Source: Streptomyces rubellomurinus
GTDB lineage: Bacteria > Actinomycetota > Actinomycetes > Streptomycetales > Streptomycetaceae
Direction of reading: 5' to 3'
Assembly: GCF_000961885.1 (NCBI RefSeq)
Contig: NZ_JZKH01000034.1
Span: 16,201-80,200 of the forward strand
DNA: 64,000 bases
The translations under genes and the position numbers were made by a program. Below are positions 19,540-27,039 of this stretch, piece by piece. The notes beneath the pieces were generated by a model. The model did no database searches, had not been told where the DNA came from, and saw nothing but the letters and a program-made list of their open reading frames with translations. Every line of letters begins with the position of its first letter. The first letter of the stretch is position 1.

Positions 19540-21084
19540 TCAGCTGGTCGACGAGGGCCCTGCCGCCGTTCCGGTGGCGGGGCCCTCCGGCGTCCGGGCG
19601 CGGCCGGGATCGAGCGGCGGGGTGGTGGTGCCGCAGGGCCACTCGCAGTTCGGCTCGGCCACCGGGTGCTCCTCGTCCTCGGGGGCCAGGACGTTGCCGC
19701 GCACGGTCGCGAAGGCGATCAGGCCGCCGGTGGCCAGCAGGCCCGCGCAGATCAGCATCGCGGTGCGGAAGGCGGAGTTCACCGAGGACGGCACCCGGTA
19801 GGCGTCGCCGCTCAGCCCGGCCAGCGCCGGGAGGGCGGCCACCGCGAGCAGGCCGGCCGCGCGGGCGGCGGCGTTGTTGACGCCGCTGGCGATGCCCGCG
19901 TGCCGCACCTCCACGGCGGCCAGCACCGTCGCCGTCAGCGGGGCGACCAGCAGCGTCATGCCGGAGCCCATCACGGTGACGGCGGGCAGGACGTCCAGCC
20001 AGTAGGAGGAGTGCGGGCCGGTGCGCAGCATCAGCAGCACCCCGGCGGCGCAGAGCAGCGGGCCGAAGGTCAGCGGCAGGCGCGGGCCGATCCGCTTGCC
20101 GAGGCGCCCGGCGCGGGCCGAGAACAGCAGCATCAGCACGGTGATCGGCACCAGTGCGAAGCCGGAGACCAGCGGGGAGAAGCCGGAGACGATCTGCAGC
20201 TGCACCACCAGCAGGAAGAACACCCCGCTGAAGGCGGCGTAGACGCAGAGGGTGACGAGGTTCACCGCGGTGAACAGCCGGGAGGAGAACAGGCCGAGCG
20301 GCAGCATCGGGTCGGGCGTGCGGCGCTCGACGGCCAGGAAGGCCGCGCCGAGCACGAGGCCGAGCGCGCCGGAGATCCAGACGGCCGGGGACAGGCCCTC
20401 CCCGGCGGCCGTCAGCGCGAAGGTGATCGCGCCGAGGGAGAACGCGGCCAGCAGCGCGCCGGGCACGTCGAAGCGGCCGCTCGCGCTCTCGTCCCGGCTC
20501 TCCGGCACGTACCGGGAGGTGACGGCGATCACGGCGGCGGCCAGCGGCAGGTTCAGCAGGAAGATCCAGCGCCAGCCGGGGCCGTCCACCAGCCAGCCGC
20601 CGAGGAACGGGCCGACCGCGGCCGACACCCCGCCCAGGCCGGACCACAGGCCGACCGCCGGCGAGCGGTCGTCCGGGTGGAAGACGGCCTGGAGCATGGC
20701 GAGCGAGCCGGGGGTGAGCAGGGCGCCACCGATGCCCTGGACGGCGCGGGCGGCGATCAGCACCTCGATGTTCGGCGCGGCGGCGCAGGCCGCGGAGGCG
20801 GCGGCGAACCAGACCACGCCGAGCAGGAACACCCGGCGCCGGCCGTACCGGTCGCCGAGCGCGCCGCCGAGCAGGATCAGCCCGGCGAGGGTGAGGAGAT
20901 AGGAGTTGAGCGTCCACTGCAGGGACGCCAGGGAGGCGCCGAGGTCGGCGCCGATCCGCGGCAGCGCGACGTTGACGACCGTGCCGTCGAGCATCGCCAT
21001 GCTGGAGCCGAGCACCGTCGCCAGTAGTACCCAGCGACCCTGCGCGGTGCCCAGGCGCAGGGTGCCGGCCTCGGAGGTGGCCAC
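19540..21084 (-). CDS. DHA2 family drug exporter (14-span MFS)
   Basis: A carrier of about 514 residues of the EmrB/QacA type. Motif D1 region M-L-D-G-T-V-V-N-V-A-L-P in span 1, motif A G-A-L-G-D-R-Y-G-R-R and motif C around G-P-F-L-G-G-W-L-V-D are all intact, and spacing fits 14 spans. A 50-residue polar tail follows the last span. Substrate unknown; homologues export drugs and dyes. I place the start at GTG 21084 because the conserved N-terminus begins shortly after; TTG 21120 is possible. No TetR regulator is adjacent. Confidence 0.85.
   Translation of the reverse strand: MATSEAGTLRLGTAQGRWVLLATVLGSSMAMLDGTVVNVALPRIGADLGASLASLQWTLNSYLLTLAGLILLGGALGDRYGRRRVFLLGVVWFAAASAACAAAPNIEVLIAARAVQGIGGALLTPGSLAMLQAVFHPDDRSPAVGLWSGLGGVSAAVGPFLGGWLVDGPGWRWIFLLNLPLAAAVIAVTSRYVPESRDESASGRFDVPGALLAAFSLGAITFALTAAGEGLSPAVWISGALGLVLGAAFLAVERRTPDPMLPLGLFSSRLFTAVNLVTLCVYAAFSGVFFLLVVQLQIVSGFSPLVSGFALVPITVLMLLFSARAGRLGKRIGPRLPLTFGPLLCAAGVLLMLRTGPHSSYWLDVLPAVTVMGSGMTLLVAPLTATVLAAVEVRHAGIASGVNNAAARAAGLLAVAALPALAGLSGDAYRVPSSVNSAFRTAMLICAGLLATGGLIAFATVRGNVLAPEDEEHPVAEPNCEWPCGTTTPPLDPGRARTPEGPATGTAAGPSSTS
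19553..19587. terminator. Hairpin terminator of purB inside the next gene's 3' end
   Basis: A 15-bp stem with two mismatches (19553-19567 with 19573-19587) lies 37 bases past the purB stop, within the last codons of the convergent MFS gene. Overlap of this kind arises from the 24-base gap between the genes. Confidence 0.55.
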
Positions 21085-21303
21085 GGCCCGATCCTGCGCC
21101 CCGGGGGGCGTGCGTGACAAGGGTCACCGGGAGGTGTGTCGACGGCGACGGCGGGTGGTCGCGCGCCTGCGGTGCGTGGACGAGTTCGGCGCAGGGTCGT
21201 GGATCAGTGGCGCCCGGTGAATGGATTGTGCACGCACGGTGTGGTGAGTCATGCGGAGGGTCACCGCGGGCGAGGCGGCCGCCCGCCGTTCGGGAGATCG
21301 ACA

Positions 21304-21332
21304 TTGCTTCACCCGAACGGATGGGTTTTAGT
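21304..21332 (+). promoter_or_regulatory. Candidate promoter upstream of the ydaO riboswitch
   Basis: TTGCTT (21304-21309) and TTTAGT (21327-21332) are 17 bases apart in a locally AT-rich stretch, about 40 bases before the riboswitch begins. Confidence 0.45.
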
Positions 21333-21372
21333 TCAGCGACCGACCGGCCAGCCCGGACGGATCCGCCGGGTG

Positions 21373-21566
21373 GAACGCCGAGTCCTGCCGCTGCCCGGTG
21401 GCTCGCACTGAACTCTGTACGGCAGGAGCGGGGGACCCACAGGTAAGTCGCCGGACCGGTGTCCGCGTGTTCGACGCGCGGACGGCCAGGACCGGCTTGG
21501 GGTGAAGCCGCACTTGTGGCCGGGCAACTCCAGCCCGAACCCGACAGCTCACCTCGCAGGCGTCGG
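21373..21566 (+). ncRNA. Cyclic di-AMP (ydaO/yuaA) riboswitch
   Basis: The leader carries the conserved ydaO pieces in order: a CCTGCCG/CGGCAGG stem (21384-21390 with 21420-21426), GGGGACCCAC (about 21431), CTTGGGGTGAAG (21496-21507), GGCAACTCC (about 21524) and the closing CCGAACCCGACAGCTCACC...GCAGGCG block (about 21535-21562). Ligand-bound ydaO RNAs usually shut off gene expression. In actinomycetes they precede cell-wall hydrolases, exactly the gene found 14 bases on. Ends are approximate. Confidence 0.85.
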
Positions 21567-21579
21567 AGAGGAAACTTCC

Positions 21580-22569
21580 ATGCCTGCTCAGGCTCGTCGT
21601 ATCACCCTGCCCCGCGCCGCCCGGATCGGCATCGCCACCGCGGTCACCGGGGTCTCCTTCGCCCTCCCGCTGGTCACCGTGGTGAGCGCCCAGGCCCACA
21701 CCGCGCACACCGCCCCGGCTGCTGCCGCTGCCGCCGTCGCTGACGCCAAGCCGGCCGCCCCGGCCGCCGCTTCCGCCTCCGCGGACGAGAGCTACCGGGT
21801 CGTCAGCGGTGACACCCTGTCGAAGATCGCCGACGCCAAGCACGTCCAGGGCGGCTGGCAGGCGCTGTACGAGCGCAACCACGCGGTCGTCGGTGCCAAC
21901 CCGAACCTGATCTTCCCGGGCCAGCAGCTCGTCGTCGCCGGCCACGCCGCGGCTCCGGCCGCTCCGGCCGCCCCGGCCGCTCCCGCTGCCCCGGCCGCTC
22001 CGGCCGAGAAGCCGGCCGCGCCGGCCCAGAAGCCCGCCGCCGCGCCGCAGGGCGACCTCCAGGTCACCACCGAGAACGCCAAGCCGGGCGCCCAGCTGCA
22101 GACCCAGGCTCAGGTCGCCGCCCCGGCGCAGGCCGTCACCGCCGCCCCGGTCGCCGCCACCTCCGGCTTTGTCGCGCCGCTGGCCAACCCGGTGCTCGGC
22201 GAGGCCTACGGCGTCGCCGGCTCGATGTGGGCCTCCGGCCACCACACCGGCCAGGACTTCGTCGCCTCCACCGGCACCCCGCTGCGCGCGGTCGCCAACG
22301 GTGTCGTGGTCAAGGCCGGCAACGGCGGCGCCTACGGCAACGAGGTCGAGATCAAGCTCGCCGACGGCCACTACGCGCAGTACGCGCACCTGTCCGTCAT
22401 CGGCGTGAAGATCGGTCAGACCGTCACCGTCGGCCAGCAGCTCGGCCTGTCCGGTGCGACCGGCAACGTGACCGGCCCGCACCTGCACTTCGAGATCCGC
22501 ACCGGTCCGGAGTACGGCTCGGACATCGACCCGGTCGCCTACCTGCGGGCGCACGGCGTCGCGCTGTAA
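21580..22569 (+). CDS. Secreted LysM-M23 peptidoglycan endopeptidase
   Basis: A 329-residue exported cell-wall hydrolase. The signal peptide runs to about residue 45; a LysM domain (Y-R-V-V-S-G-D-T-L-S-K-I-A through N-L-I-F-P-G-Q-Q-L) is at about 70-120; a Pro/Ala-rich linker with P-A-A repeats follows; and an M23 peptidase domain takes the last 130 residues with H-x4-D (G-H-H-T-G-Q-D-F) and H-L-H zinc motifs (T-G-P-H-L-H-F-E). It should cleave peptide cross-bridges, and the riboswitch ties its production to c-di-AMP and thus turgor or germination state. ATG 21580 follows GAGAGGAA. Confidence 0.93.
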   Translation: MPAQARRITLPRAARIGIATAVTGVSFALPLVTVVSAQAHTAHTAPAAAAAAVADAKPAAPAAASASADESYRVVSGDTLSKIADAKHVQGGWQALYERNHAVVGANPNLIFPGQQLVVAGHAAAPAAPAAPAAPAAPAAPAEKPAAPAQKPAAAPQGDLQVTTENAKPGAQLQTQAQVAAPAQAVTAAPVAATSGFVAPLANPVLGEAYGVAGSMWASGHHTGQDFVASTGTPLRAVANGVVVKAGNGGAYGNEVEIKLADGHYAQYAHLSVIGVKIGQTVTVGQQLGLSGATGNVTGPHLHFEIRTGPEYGSDIDPVAYLRAHGVAL

Positions 22570-22691
22570 CCCCTCCGGGTTCAGGAACCACCGCCGGTGC
22601 GGGGCGAATCGGCCCTCCGGGATGGTCATGTCGGGTGACCGCTCGACCGGATGACCGCTGCACCGGTGGACATGGGCGCGGGACACGCCCA

Positions 22692-22737
22692 GGCCGGCCC
22701 GGCCTCGCGAGACTTTCCTCGCGTGGCCGGGCCGGCC
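22692..22737. terminator. Terminator after the LysM-M23 gene
   Basis: A 20-bp stem with one mismatch (22692-22711 with 22718-22737) and a six-base loop sit in the 322-base gap before the next gene. The rest of the gap shows only a GAGGAGG site for that gene. Confidence 0.85.
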
Positions 22738-22891
22738 GCTTTCGCGTTCGCGGGGCCGGCCGGCTCTCGAACGCGGCGTCAACTTCGGTGCGGCGCGGCT
22801 TGCGAGGCGTTCGGCGGCGCGCCGATGCTGTCGGTCGTCAGTGCCCGGCCCGGTCCGGCGGGCGGGCGGGCCGGGCGGACGAGGAGGCCGG

Positions 22892-23617
22892 ATGGCCGTA
22901 CGGGGTATGGACGCGGTCGGCGGGTCGGGCGCGGTCGGCGGGGCACGCGGGATCGACCGGTTGAAGGCCGATTCGGTCGGCCTGCCGGGCGTGGTGTTCA
23001 TGGCCGTCGCCACGGCCGCCCCGATCACCGCGATGACGGGGAACCTGCCGATCGTCGTCGGGCAGGGCAACGGGGTCGGCGCGCCCGCCGCGTACGTCGT
23101 GGCGACCGCGGTGCTCACCGTGTTCTCGGTCGGGTACGTGGCGATGGCCCGGCACATCACGGCCGCCGGCGCGTTCTACGGCTACGTCTCGCACGGGCTC
23201 GGCCGGGTCGTCGGGATGGCCTCCGGGCTGCTCGCGGTGCTGGCGTACATCGTGTTCGAGGCCTCGGTGCTCGGCTTCTTCGCCTACGCGCTGCGCGGGC
23301 TGGTGCGTGCTCAGCTGGGGGTGGAGCTCGGCTGGGGCTGGTACGCGCTGTTCGGGCTGGCGGCGATCGGGGTGACGGCCTGGTTCGACCTGCACCTGAC
23401 GGCGAAGGTGCTCGGGGTGGCGCTGGTGCTGCTGGTGCTCAACCGGGGCGCGGCGGCCGGGGTCGCGGCGGGCACCCTGCTGTTCCGGCTGATCCCGTAC
23501 CTGGTGGTCGGGGTGTTCCTGGGCGGGATCGGGCTGGCGCTCGCGGTGCGGTGGCGGCGGCCGGAGCTGTACGCGCGGCTGGGGCGGATCGTGCTGGAGG
23601 ACGCCGTCGAGCGGTGA
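22892..23617 (+). CDS. APC superfamily permease with internal deletion
   Basis: The first 155 or so residues match spans 1-6 of an APC amino-acid permease: the A-T-A-A-P-I-T-A-M-T-G-N unwound helix region, and the D-L-H-L-T-A-K-V-L-G-V motif of span 6. Directly after that come L-N-R-G-A-A-A-G and L-I-P-Y-L-V-V-G-V-F, which look like the loop and last span of the family, then the usual R-P-E-L-Y-A-R-L-G tail. At 241 residues it is half the usual 450-500, so roughly 200-250 residues from the middle are missing in frame. Transport is unlikely. ATG 22892 has GAGGAGG six bases upstream, so it may still be expressed. Confidence 0.7.
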   Translation: MAVRGMDAVGGSGAVGGARGIDRLKADSVGLPGVVFMAVATAAPITAMTGNLPIVVGQGNGVGAPAAYVVATAVLTVFSVGYVAMARHITAAGAFYGYVSHGLGRVVGMASGLLAVLAYIVFEASVLGFFAYALRGLVRAQLGVELGWGWYALFGLAAIGVTAWFDLHLTAKVLGVALVLLVLNRGAAAGVAAGTLLFRLIPYLVVGVFLGGIGLALAVRWRRPELYARLGRIVLEDAVER

Positions 23618-24337
23618 CTACCGGTGGCGGGTCGGCAGGCCGTACTCGGCCGCGGTGAGCAGCTCGTGCATCCGGTGGCCGAAGTCCTCGGTGTCGCGGG
23701 CGGGTTGGGGGAAGACCAGGCGGACGTCGCGGTGGCCGTCCGGGTGGTCCAGGCGCAGCACCAGGCCGTGGCGGTCCAGGGCGAACGGGCGGACCTCGGG
23801 GTGGCGGGCGAGCAGGGCCGGGTCGAGCAGGCGGGTGAGGACGGTGAGGGCGTCGGGGTGCTCGTCGGCGAAGTGGGTGAGCAGCGCGGCCTCGTGGCGG
23901 GCCAGCGGGTCGGGGGCGGCGAGGGCGAGGTCGGCGGCGGTGAGCGCGCCGGTGCCGTACGGGGTGGCGAGGACGGCGTGGGCGACGTCGACGCGCAGGT
24001 GGACGCCGAGGCCGTTGTCGGCGAGGTGGGCCAGGTGCAGTCGCCCGGCCAGGGTGAGGCGGGCGCGGATGCGGTCGCGGACGGCGACCGGGGCGACGTC
24101 GGTGACGTCCAGGACGACGGCGAGGCCGCCGGTGGCCCGGGCGGCGGCCGAGGTGAGCGGGGCGTCCAGCGGGGCCCACAGCCGCAGGCGGGAGCCGTGC
24201 ACGCTGATCGGGGTGTCCAGGTCGTGCTGCTCGCCGAGGGCGCGGACGGTGAGCGAGGAGGCCGTGTCGAGCAGGCTGAGGGCCCGTTCGGCGGTGGTGG
24301 GCTCGGGCGCCTCGGCGTCGCCGGCGGGCAGGGTCAT
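23618..24337 (-). CDS. DUF2470 domain protein under an iron box
   Basis: A 239-residue protein. The C-terminal third (residues about 150-239, with H-F-A-D-E-H-P-D-A-L-T and the late V-R-L-V-F-P-Q-P) is the DUF2470 domain, known as the C-terminal part of HugZ-type haem utilisation proteins. The N-terminal part is a degenerate split barrel. A perfect IdeR/DmdR1-type iron box lies 17 bases upstream, so the gene should be made when iron is scarce, consistent with a role in haem or iron handling. ATG 24337 follows GGAGG. Its stop abuts that of the convergent permease. Confidence 0.8.
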   Translation of the reverse strand: MTLPAGDAEAPEPTTAERALSLLDTASSLTVRALGEQHDLDTPISVHGSRLRLWAPLDAPLTSAAARATGGLAVVLDVTDVAPVAVRDRIRARLTLAGRLHLAHLADNGLGVHLRVDVAHAVLATPYGTGALTAADLALAAPDPLARHEAALLTHFADEHPDALTVLTRLLDPALLARHPEVRPFALDRHGLVLRLDHPDGHRDVRLVFPQPARDTEDFGHRMHELLTAAEYGLPTRHR

Positions 24338-24354
24338 GGCGGACCTCCAGTAAG

Positions 24355-24373
24355 TTAGGTGAGCCTAACCTAA
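24355..24373 (-). promoter_or_regulatory. Iron box (DmdR1/IdeR operator)
   Basis: The 19-bp site, read on the minus strand, is the canonical actinobacterial iron box: TTAGGTTAGG followed by CTCACCTAA. It lies just upstream of the DUF2470 start, where bound iron-loaded repressor would block transcription. Confidence 0.9.
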
Positions 24374-24412
24374 TGTCCGCGTGGGGGTGTGGCAAGTGGG
24401 TGTGGGGGCGCG

Positions 24413-24451
24413 CCGAAGGGCCCGGGCGGCGTGTGCGCCCGGGCCCTTCGG
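24413..24451. terminator. Terminator of the RidA gene
   Basis: A 16-bp perfect stem (24413-24428 with 24436-24451), seven-base loop, 45 bases beyond the minus-strand RidA stop. It also isolates the iron-regulated gene. Confidence 0.8.
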
Positions 24452-24495
24452 GGGTGGGGTCGGGAGATCGGGTGGGGGCGGGAGATCGGGTGGGC

Positions 24496-24903
24496 TCAGG
24501 AGATGACGGCCTGGGCGTCGATCTCGACCAGCATGGGCTCCTGGGGGAGTTCGACGAAGACGGTGGTGCGGCAGGGCTTCACGCCGCCGGGCTCGATGTT
24601 CTCGTCGATGAACGCGGCGTAGACCTCGTTCATCAGGGGGAAGTCGGCGCGCTTGGTGAGGTAGACGCGGAACATCACCACGTCCTCGATGGTCGCGCCG
24701 CCGGCCTCGACGATGGCCTTGACGTTCTCCAGGGTGCGGCGGGTCTGCGCCTTCACGTCGCCGGGGTGGAGGTACTCGCCGGTGGCCGGGTCCTGCGGGC
24801 CCTGGCCGGAGACCTGGAGGATCGGGCCCTTGCGGACGCCCTGGGAGAACATCCAGGCCGGGGCGGGGGCGCCGTCGGTGCGGATCTCGACCTTGTCGGA
24901 CAT
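24496..24903 (-). CDS. RidA family enamine/imine deaminase
   Basis: A 135-residue YjgF/YER057c/UK114 trimer subunit. The family hydrolyses reactive enamines and imines released by PLP lyases. The motif region I-L-Q-V-S-G-Q-G-P, the catalytic-site arginine in C-R-T-T-V-F-V-E-L-P, and M-L-V-E-I-D-A-Q-A are present. Placement next to a PLP-dependent deaminase (27040-28341) suggests that it clears that enzyme's 2-aminoacrylate-like product. It is 35 bases downstream of the IclR gene on the same strand. ATG 24903, GGAG site. Confidence 0.88.
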   Translation of the reverse strand: MSDKVEIRTDGAPAPAWMFSQGVRKGPILQVSGQGPQDPATGEYLHPGDVKAQTRRTLENVKAIVEAGGATIEDVVMFRVYLTKRADFPLMNEVYAAFIDENIEPGGVKPCRTTVFVELPQEPMLVEIDAQAVIS

Positions 24904-24938
24904 GGGGCTCCTTGGCTGCTTCGTGAAGTGATGGTGCG

Positions 24939-25688
24939 TCAGGTCTGGTCGGGGCGGCCGCAGTCGGCGGAGACGGCGCGGGTGGTGGCGAGCAACTGGG
25001 GAAGCAGATCCAGCACCTGCTCGTACGGGAGGACGACGTCCGGCACGGAGAGGGAGGCCGCGGCGACGACCCGTCCGGTGGCGTCGCGGATCGGGGCGGC
25101 CACGCAGTTGATGAACGCCTCGTGCTCGGCGTGGTCCTGCGCCCAGCCCTGGGCGGCGACCTGCTCCAGCTCGGTGAGCAGCGCCTCGGGGGTGGTGAGG
25201 GTGCGCGGGGTGTGGGGGGTGAAGTCGATGCCGGCCACCACCCGGCGGCGTTCGGGCAGTGGCAGGTCGGCGAGCAGGACCTTGGAGACGGCGGCGCTGT
25301 GCAGGGCGGCGCGCAGGCCGATCCGGGAGTACATCCTGACCGGGTGGCGGGAGTCGAACTTGTCGATGTAGACGACCTCGCCGCCCTCGTACGCGGCCAG
25401 GTGGACGGTCTGGCCGGTGGCGGCGTTGAGTTCGGCCAGGTGCGGGGCGGCGATGCGGCGGATGCCGCGCTGCTCCAGGGCGAGGCCGGAGAGGGCGAAC
25501 AGGCCGGCGCCCAGGTGGTAGCGGTAGGCGGCGTCGCGGTAGACGAACCGTTCCTCCTCCAGGCTCTGGAGCAGGCGCAGCACGGTCGTCTTGTGGACGC
25601 CGAGCACCTCGGCGAGCTGGTCGAGGGAGCGCTCGCCCTCCCCGAGTTGGGCGAGGATGCGCAGGGCGCGGGTGACGGTCTGGCTCAT
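24939..25688 (-). CDS. IclR family transcriptional regulator
   Basis: A 249-residue regulator: winged helix at 1-65 (L-D-Q-L-A-E-V-L-G-V-H-K-T-T-V-L-R-L-L) and an IclR effector domain with G-L-R-A-A-L-H-S-A-A-V-S-K and C-V-A-A-P-I-R motifs. The ATG overlaps the stop of the KDG kinase gene (ATGA at 25685-25688), so the two are co-translated. The extended open frame reported further upstream is antisense or out-of-frame to the kinase. The palindrome at 26988-27011 between the divergent operons is its likely operator, and an aldonic acid or keto-acid its likely effector. Confidence 0.9.
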   Translation of the reverse strand: MSQTVTRALRILAQLGEGERSLDQLAEVLGVHKTTVLRLLQSLEEERFVYRDAAYRYHLGAGLFALSGLALEQRGIRRIAAPHLAELNAATGQTVHLAAYEGGEVVYIDKFDSRHPVRMYSRIGLRAALHSAAVSKVLLADLPLPERRRVVAGIDFTPHTPRTLTTPEALLTELEQVAAQGWAQDHAEHEAFINCVAAPIRDATGRVVAAASLSVPDVVLPYEQVLDLLPQLLATTRAVSADCGRPDQT

Positions 25689-26815
25689 CGGGCTCGGCTC
25701 CGGGGGTCGGGGATGCCGCTCATTGTGCCCGGGCGCGGGGAGTGTTCGGCGTCGGGTAGGGCGGGGGAGGTGATGCCGTCGGCGGTGACGCGGGTGGCGG
25801 CCCAGTCCGCGGCGGAGGCGGCGAGCAGGGCGGCCGCGACGGGGGCGGGCGGCAGCTCGGCCTGGTCGCCGGGGGCGGTCAGGGCGCAGGCAGCGCTGAG
25901 GTGGCCGAGCCGTAGCCGTCCGCGCTGGTCGAGGCCGCGGAGGGTGCCGGCCAGGTAGCCGGCGGCGAAGGCGTCGCCCGCGCCGGTGGCCTCGACCACG
26001 TCGACGGCGAGGGCGGGTTCGGTGACCGCCGTGCCGTCCCGGTCCAGGGCGGTGACCTGGCGGGCGGCGTCCTTGACGACGACGGTCGCGGGGGTGGGGA
26101 AACGGCGGCGCAGGGTGGCGGGGTCGCCGGTGCCGAAGGCGTCCCGCGCCTCGTCGGCGCCGAGCAGCAGGACGTCGGCGGCGTCCAGCAGCGGCGGCAG
26201 CACGGCCGGGTCGCGGTCGCGCCACAGCGCCGGGCGCCAGTTGAGGTCGAAGCTGACCAGCCGTCCGGGCCGGCGCTCGGCGAGCAGGGCGCGCAGCAGG
26301 GCCAGGCAGTCGTCGGAGAGGGCGGCGGTGATGCCCGAGAGGTGCAGCAGCCTGGCCCCGGCGAGCAGTCGGGCGGTGGCCGGGTCGGCGAGCAGGGCGG
26401 GGGAGAGCGCGGCGGCGGCGGAGCCGCGGCGGTGGTAGTGCAGGCGGCTGCGGCCGGGGCCGAGGTCGTGGCGGTGGCCGGTGGCGCCGCCGACCTCCTT
26501 GAGGTAGAGGCCGGTCGGGCGGTGCGGGTCGACGGAGACGGCGGAGACGTCGACGCCGCGGGCGGCCAGTTCGGCGAGCAGGCGGCGGCCGAAGCCGTCG
26601 TCGCCGACGCGGCTGATCCAGGCGGCGGGCACGCCGAGGGCGGCCAGTGCGCCGGCCACGTTGGACTCGGCGCCGCCCACGGACAGCCGGAAGGTCTCCA
26701 CGGCCTCCAGCGGGCCGGGGCGGTCGGGGAGCAGGACGGCCATCGACTCGCCCACGCACACCGCGGCCGGGGGAGGGCCGGGGCGGGGCGGGGCGGGGGT
26801 GTCGTGGCTCGGCAT
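25685..26815 (-). CDS. PfkB-family sugar kinase, probable 2-keto-3-deoxygluconate kinase
   Basis: A 376-residue ribokinase-fold enzyme. It has G-E-S-M-A-V-L at the first strand, the V-G-G-A-E-S-N-V-A motif of KDG kinases, and the late anion-hole motif G-A-T-G-A-G-D-A-F with catalytic Asp. The family phosphorylates a furanose or open-chain sugar acid with ATP. Partnership with a KDPG aldolase in the divergent operon makes KDG the best substrate guess. The C-terminal 35 residues are unusual and not conserved. ATG 26815 is behind GAGGAG at ten bases; the stop overlaps the IclR start. Confidence 0.85.
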   Translation of the reverse strand: MPSHDTPAPPRPGPPPAAVCVGESMAVLLPDRPGPLEAVETFRLSVGGAESNVAGALAALGVPAAWISRVGDDGFGRRLLAELAARGVDVSAVSVDPHRPTGLYLKEVGGATGHRHDLGPGRSRLHYHRRGSAAAALSPALLADPATARLLAGARLLHLSGITAALSDDCLALLRALLAERRPGRLVSFDLNWRPALWRDRDPAVLPPLLDAADVLLLGADEARDAFGTGDPATLRRRFPTPATVVVKDAARQVTALDRDGTAVTEPALAVDVVEATGAGDAFAAGYLAGTLRGLDQRGRLRLGHLSAACALTAPGDQAELPPAPVAAALLAASAADWAATRVTADGITSPALPDAEHSPRPGTMSGIPDPRSRAR

Positions 26816-26946
26816 CTGCGGGGCTCCTCGTCTGCGGCGCTTCGGCGCCGGGACCGGCTGAACCTCCCGCGCCGGTCGAGGCGTTGATCAAGGACCGACC
26901 GGCGTCGGCGCGTCACGTGCCGGTCGGTGAGCCGGTGCACGGTCCG

Positions 26947-27018
26947 TTGACCGTGATCCGGCGCCGATGCTAGAACCATGATGCCAGCATGTGCAACCAG
27001 CGTTGCACATGTTGCAAC
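26947..27018 (+). promoter_or_regulatory. Divergent control region with IclR-type palindrome
   Basis: TTGACC (26947-26952) and TAGAAC (26971-26976) are 18 bases apart, giving a start near 26983. Just downstream is a perfect inverted repeat with ten-base arms CATGTGCAAC (26988-26997) and GTTGCACATG (27002-27011), spacer CAGC, followed by an extra half-site GTTGCAAC (27011-27018). A repressor here would block the deaminase operon by roadblock and could act on the divergent kinase operon. Confidence 0.7.
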
Positions 27019-27039
27019 ACGCACGAGGGAGAGAAGACG

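Noticed and set aside
26989..27039. Upstream ATG for the deaminase giving a Cys-rich N-terminal extension
   Set aside because: It falls within the palindromic operator, has no ribosome-binding site, and the extension is unlike the family.
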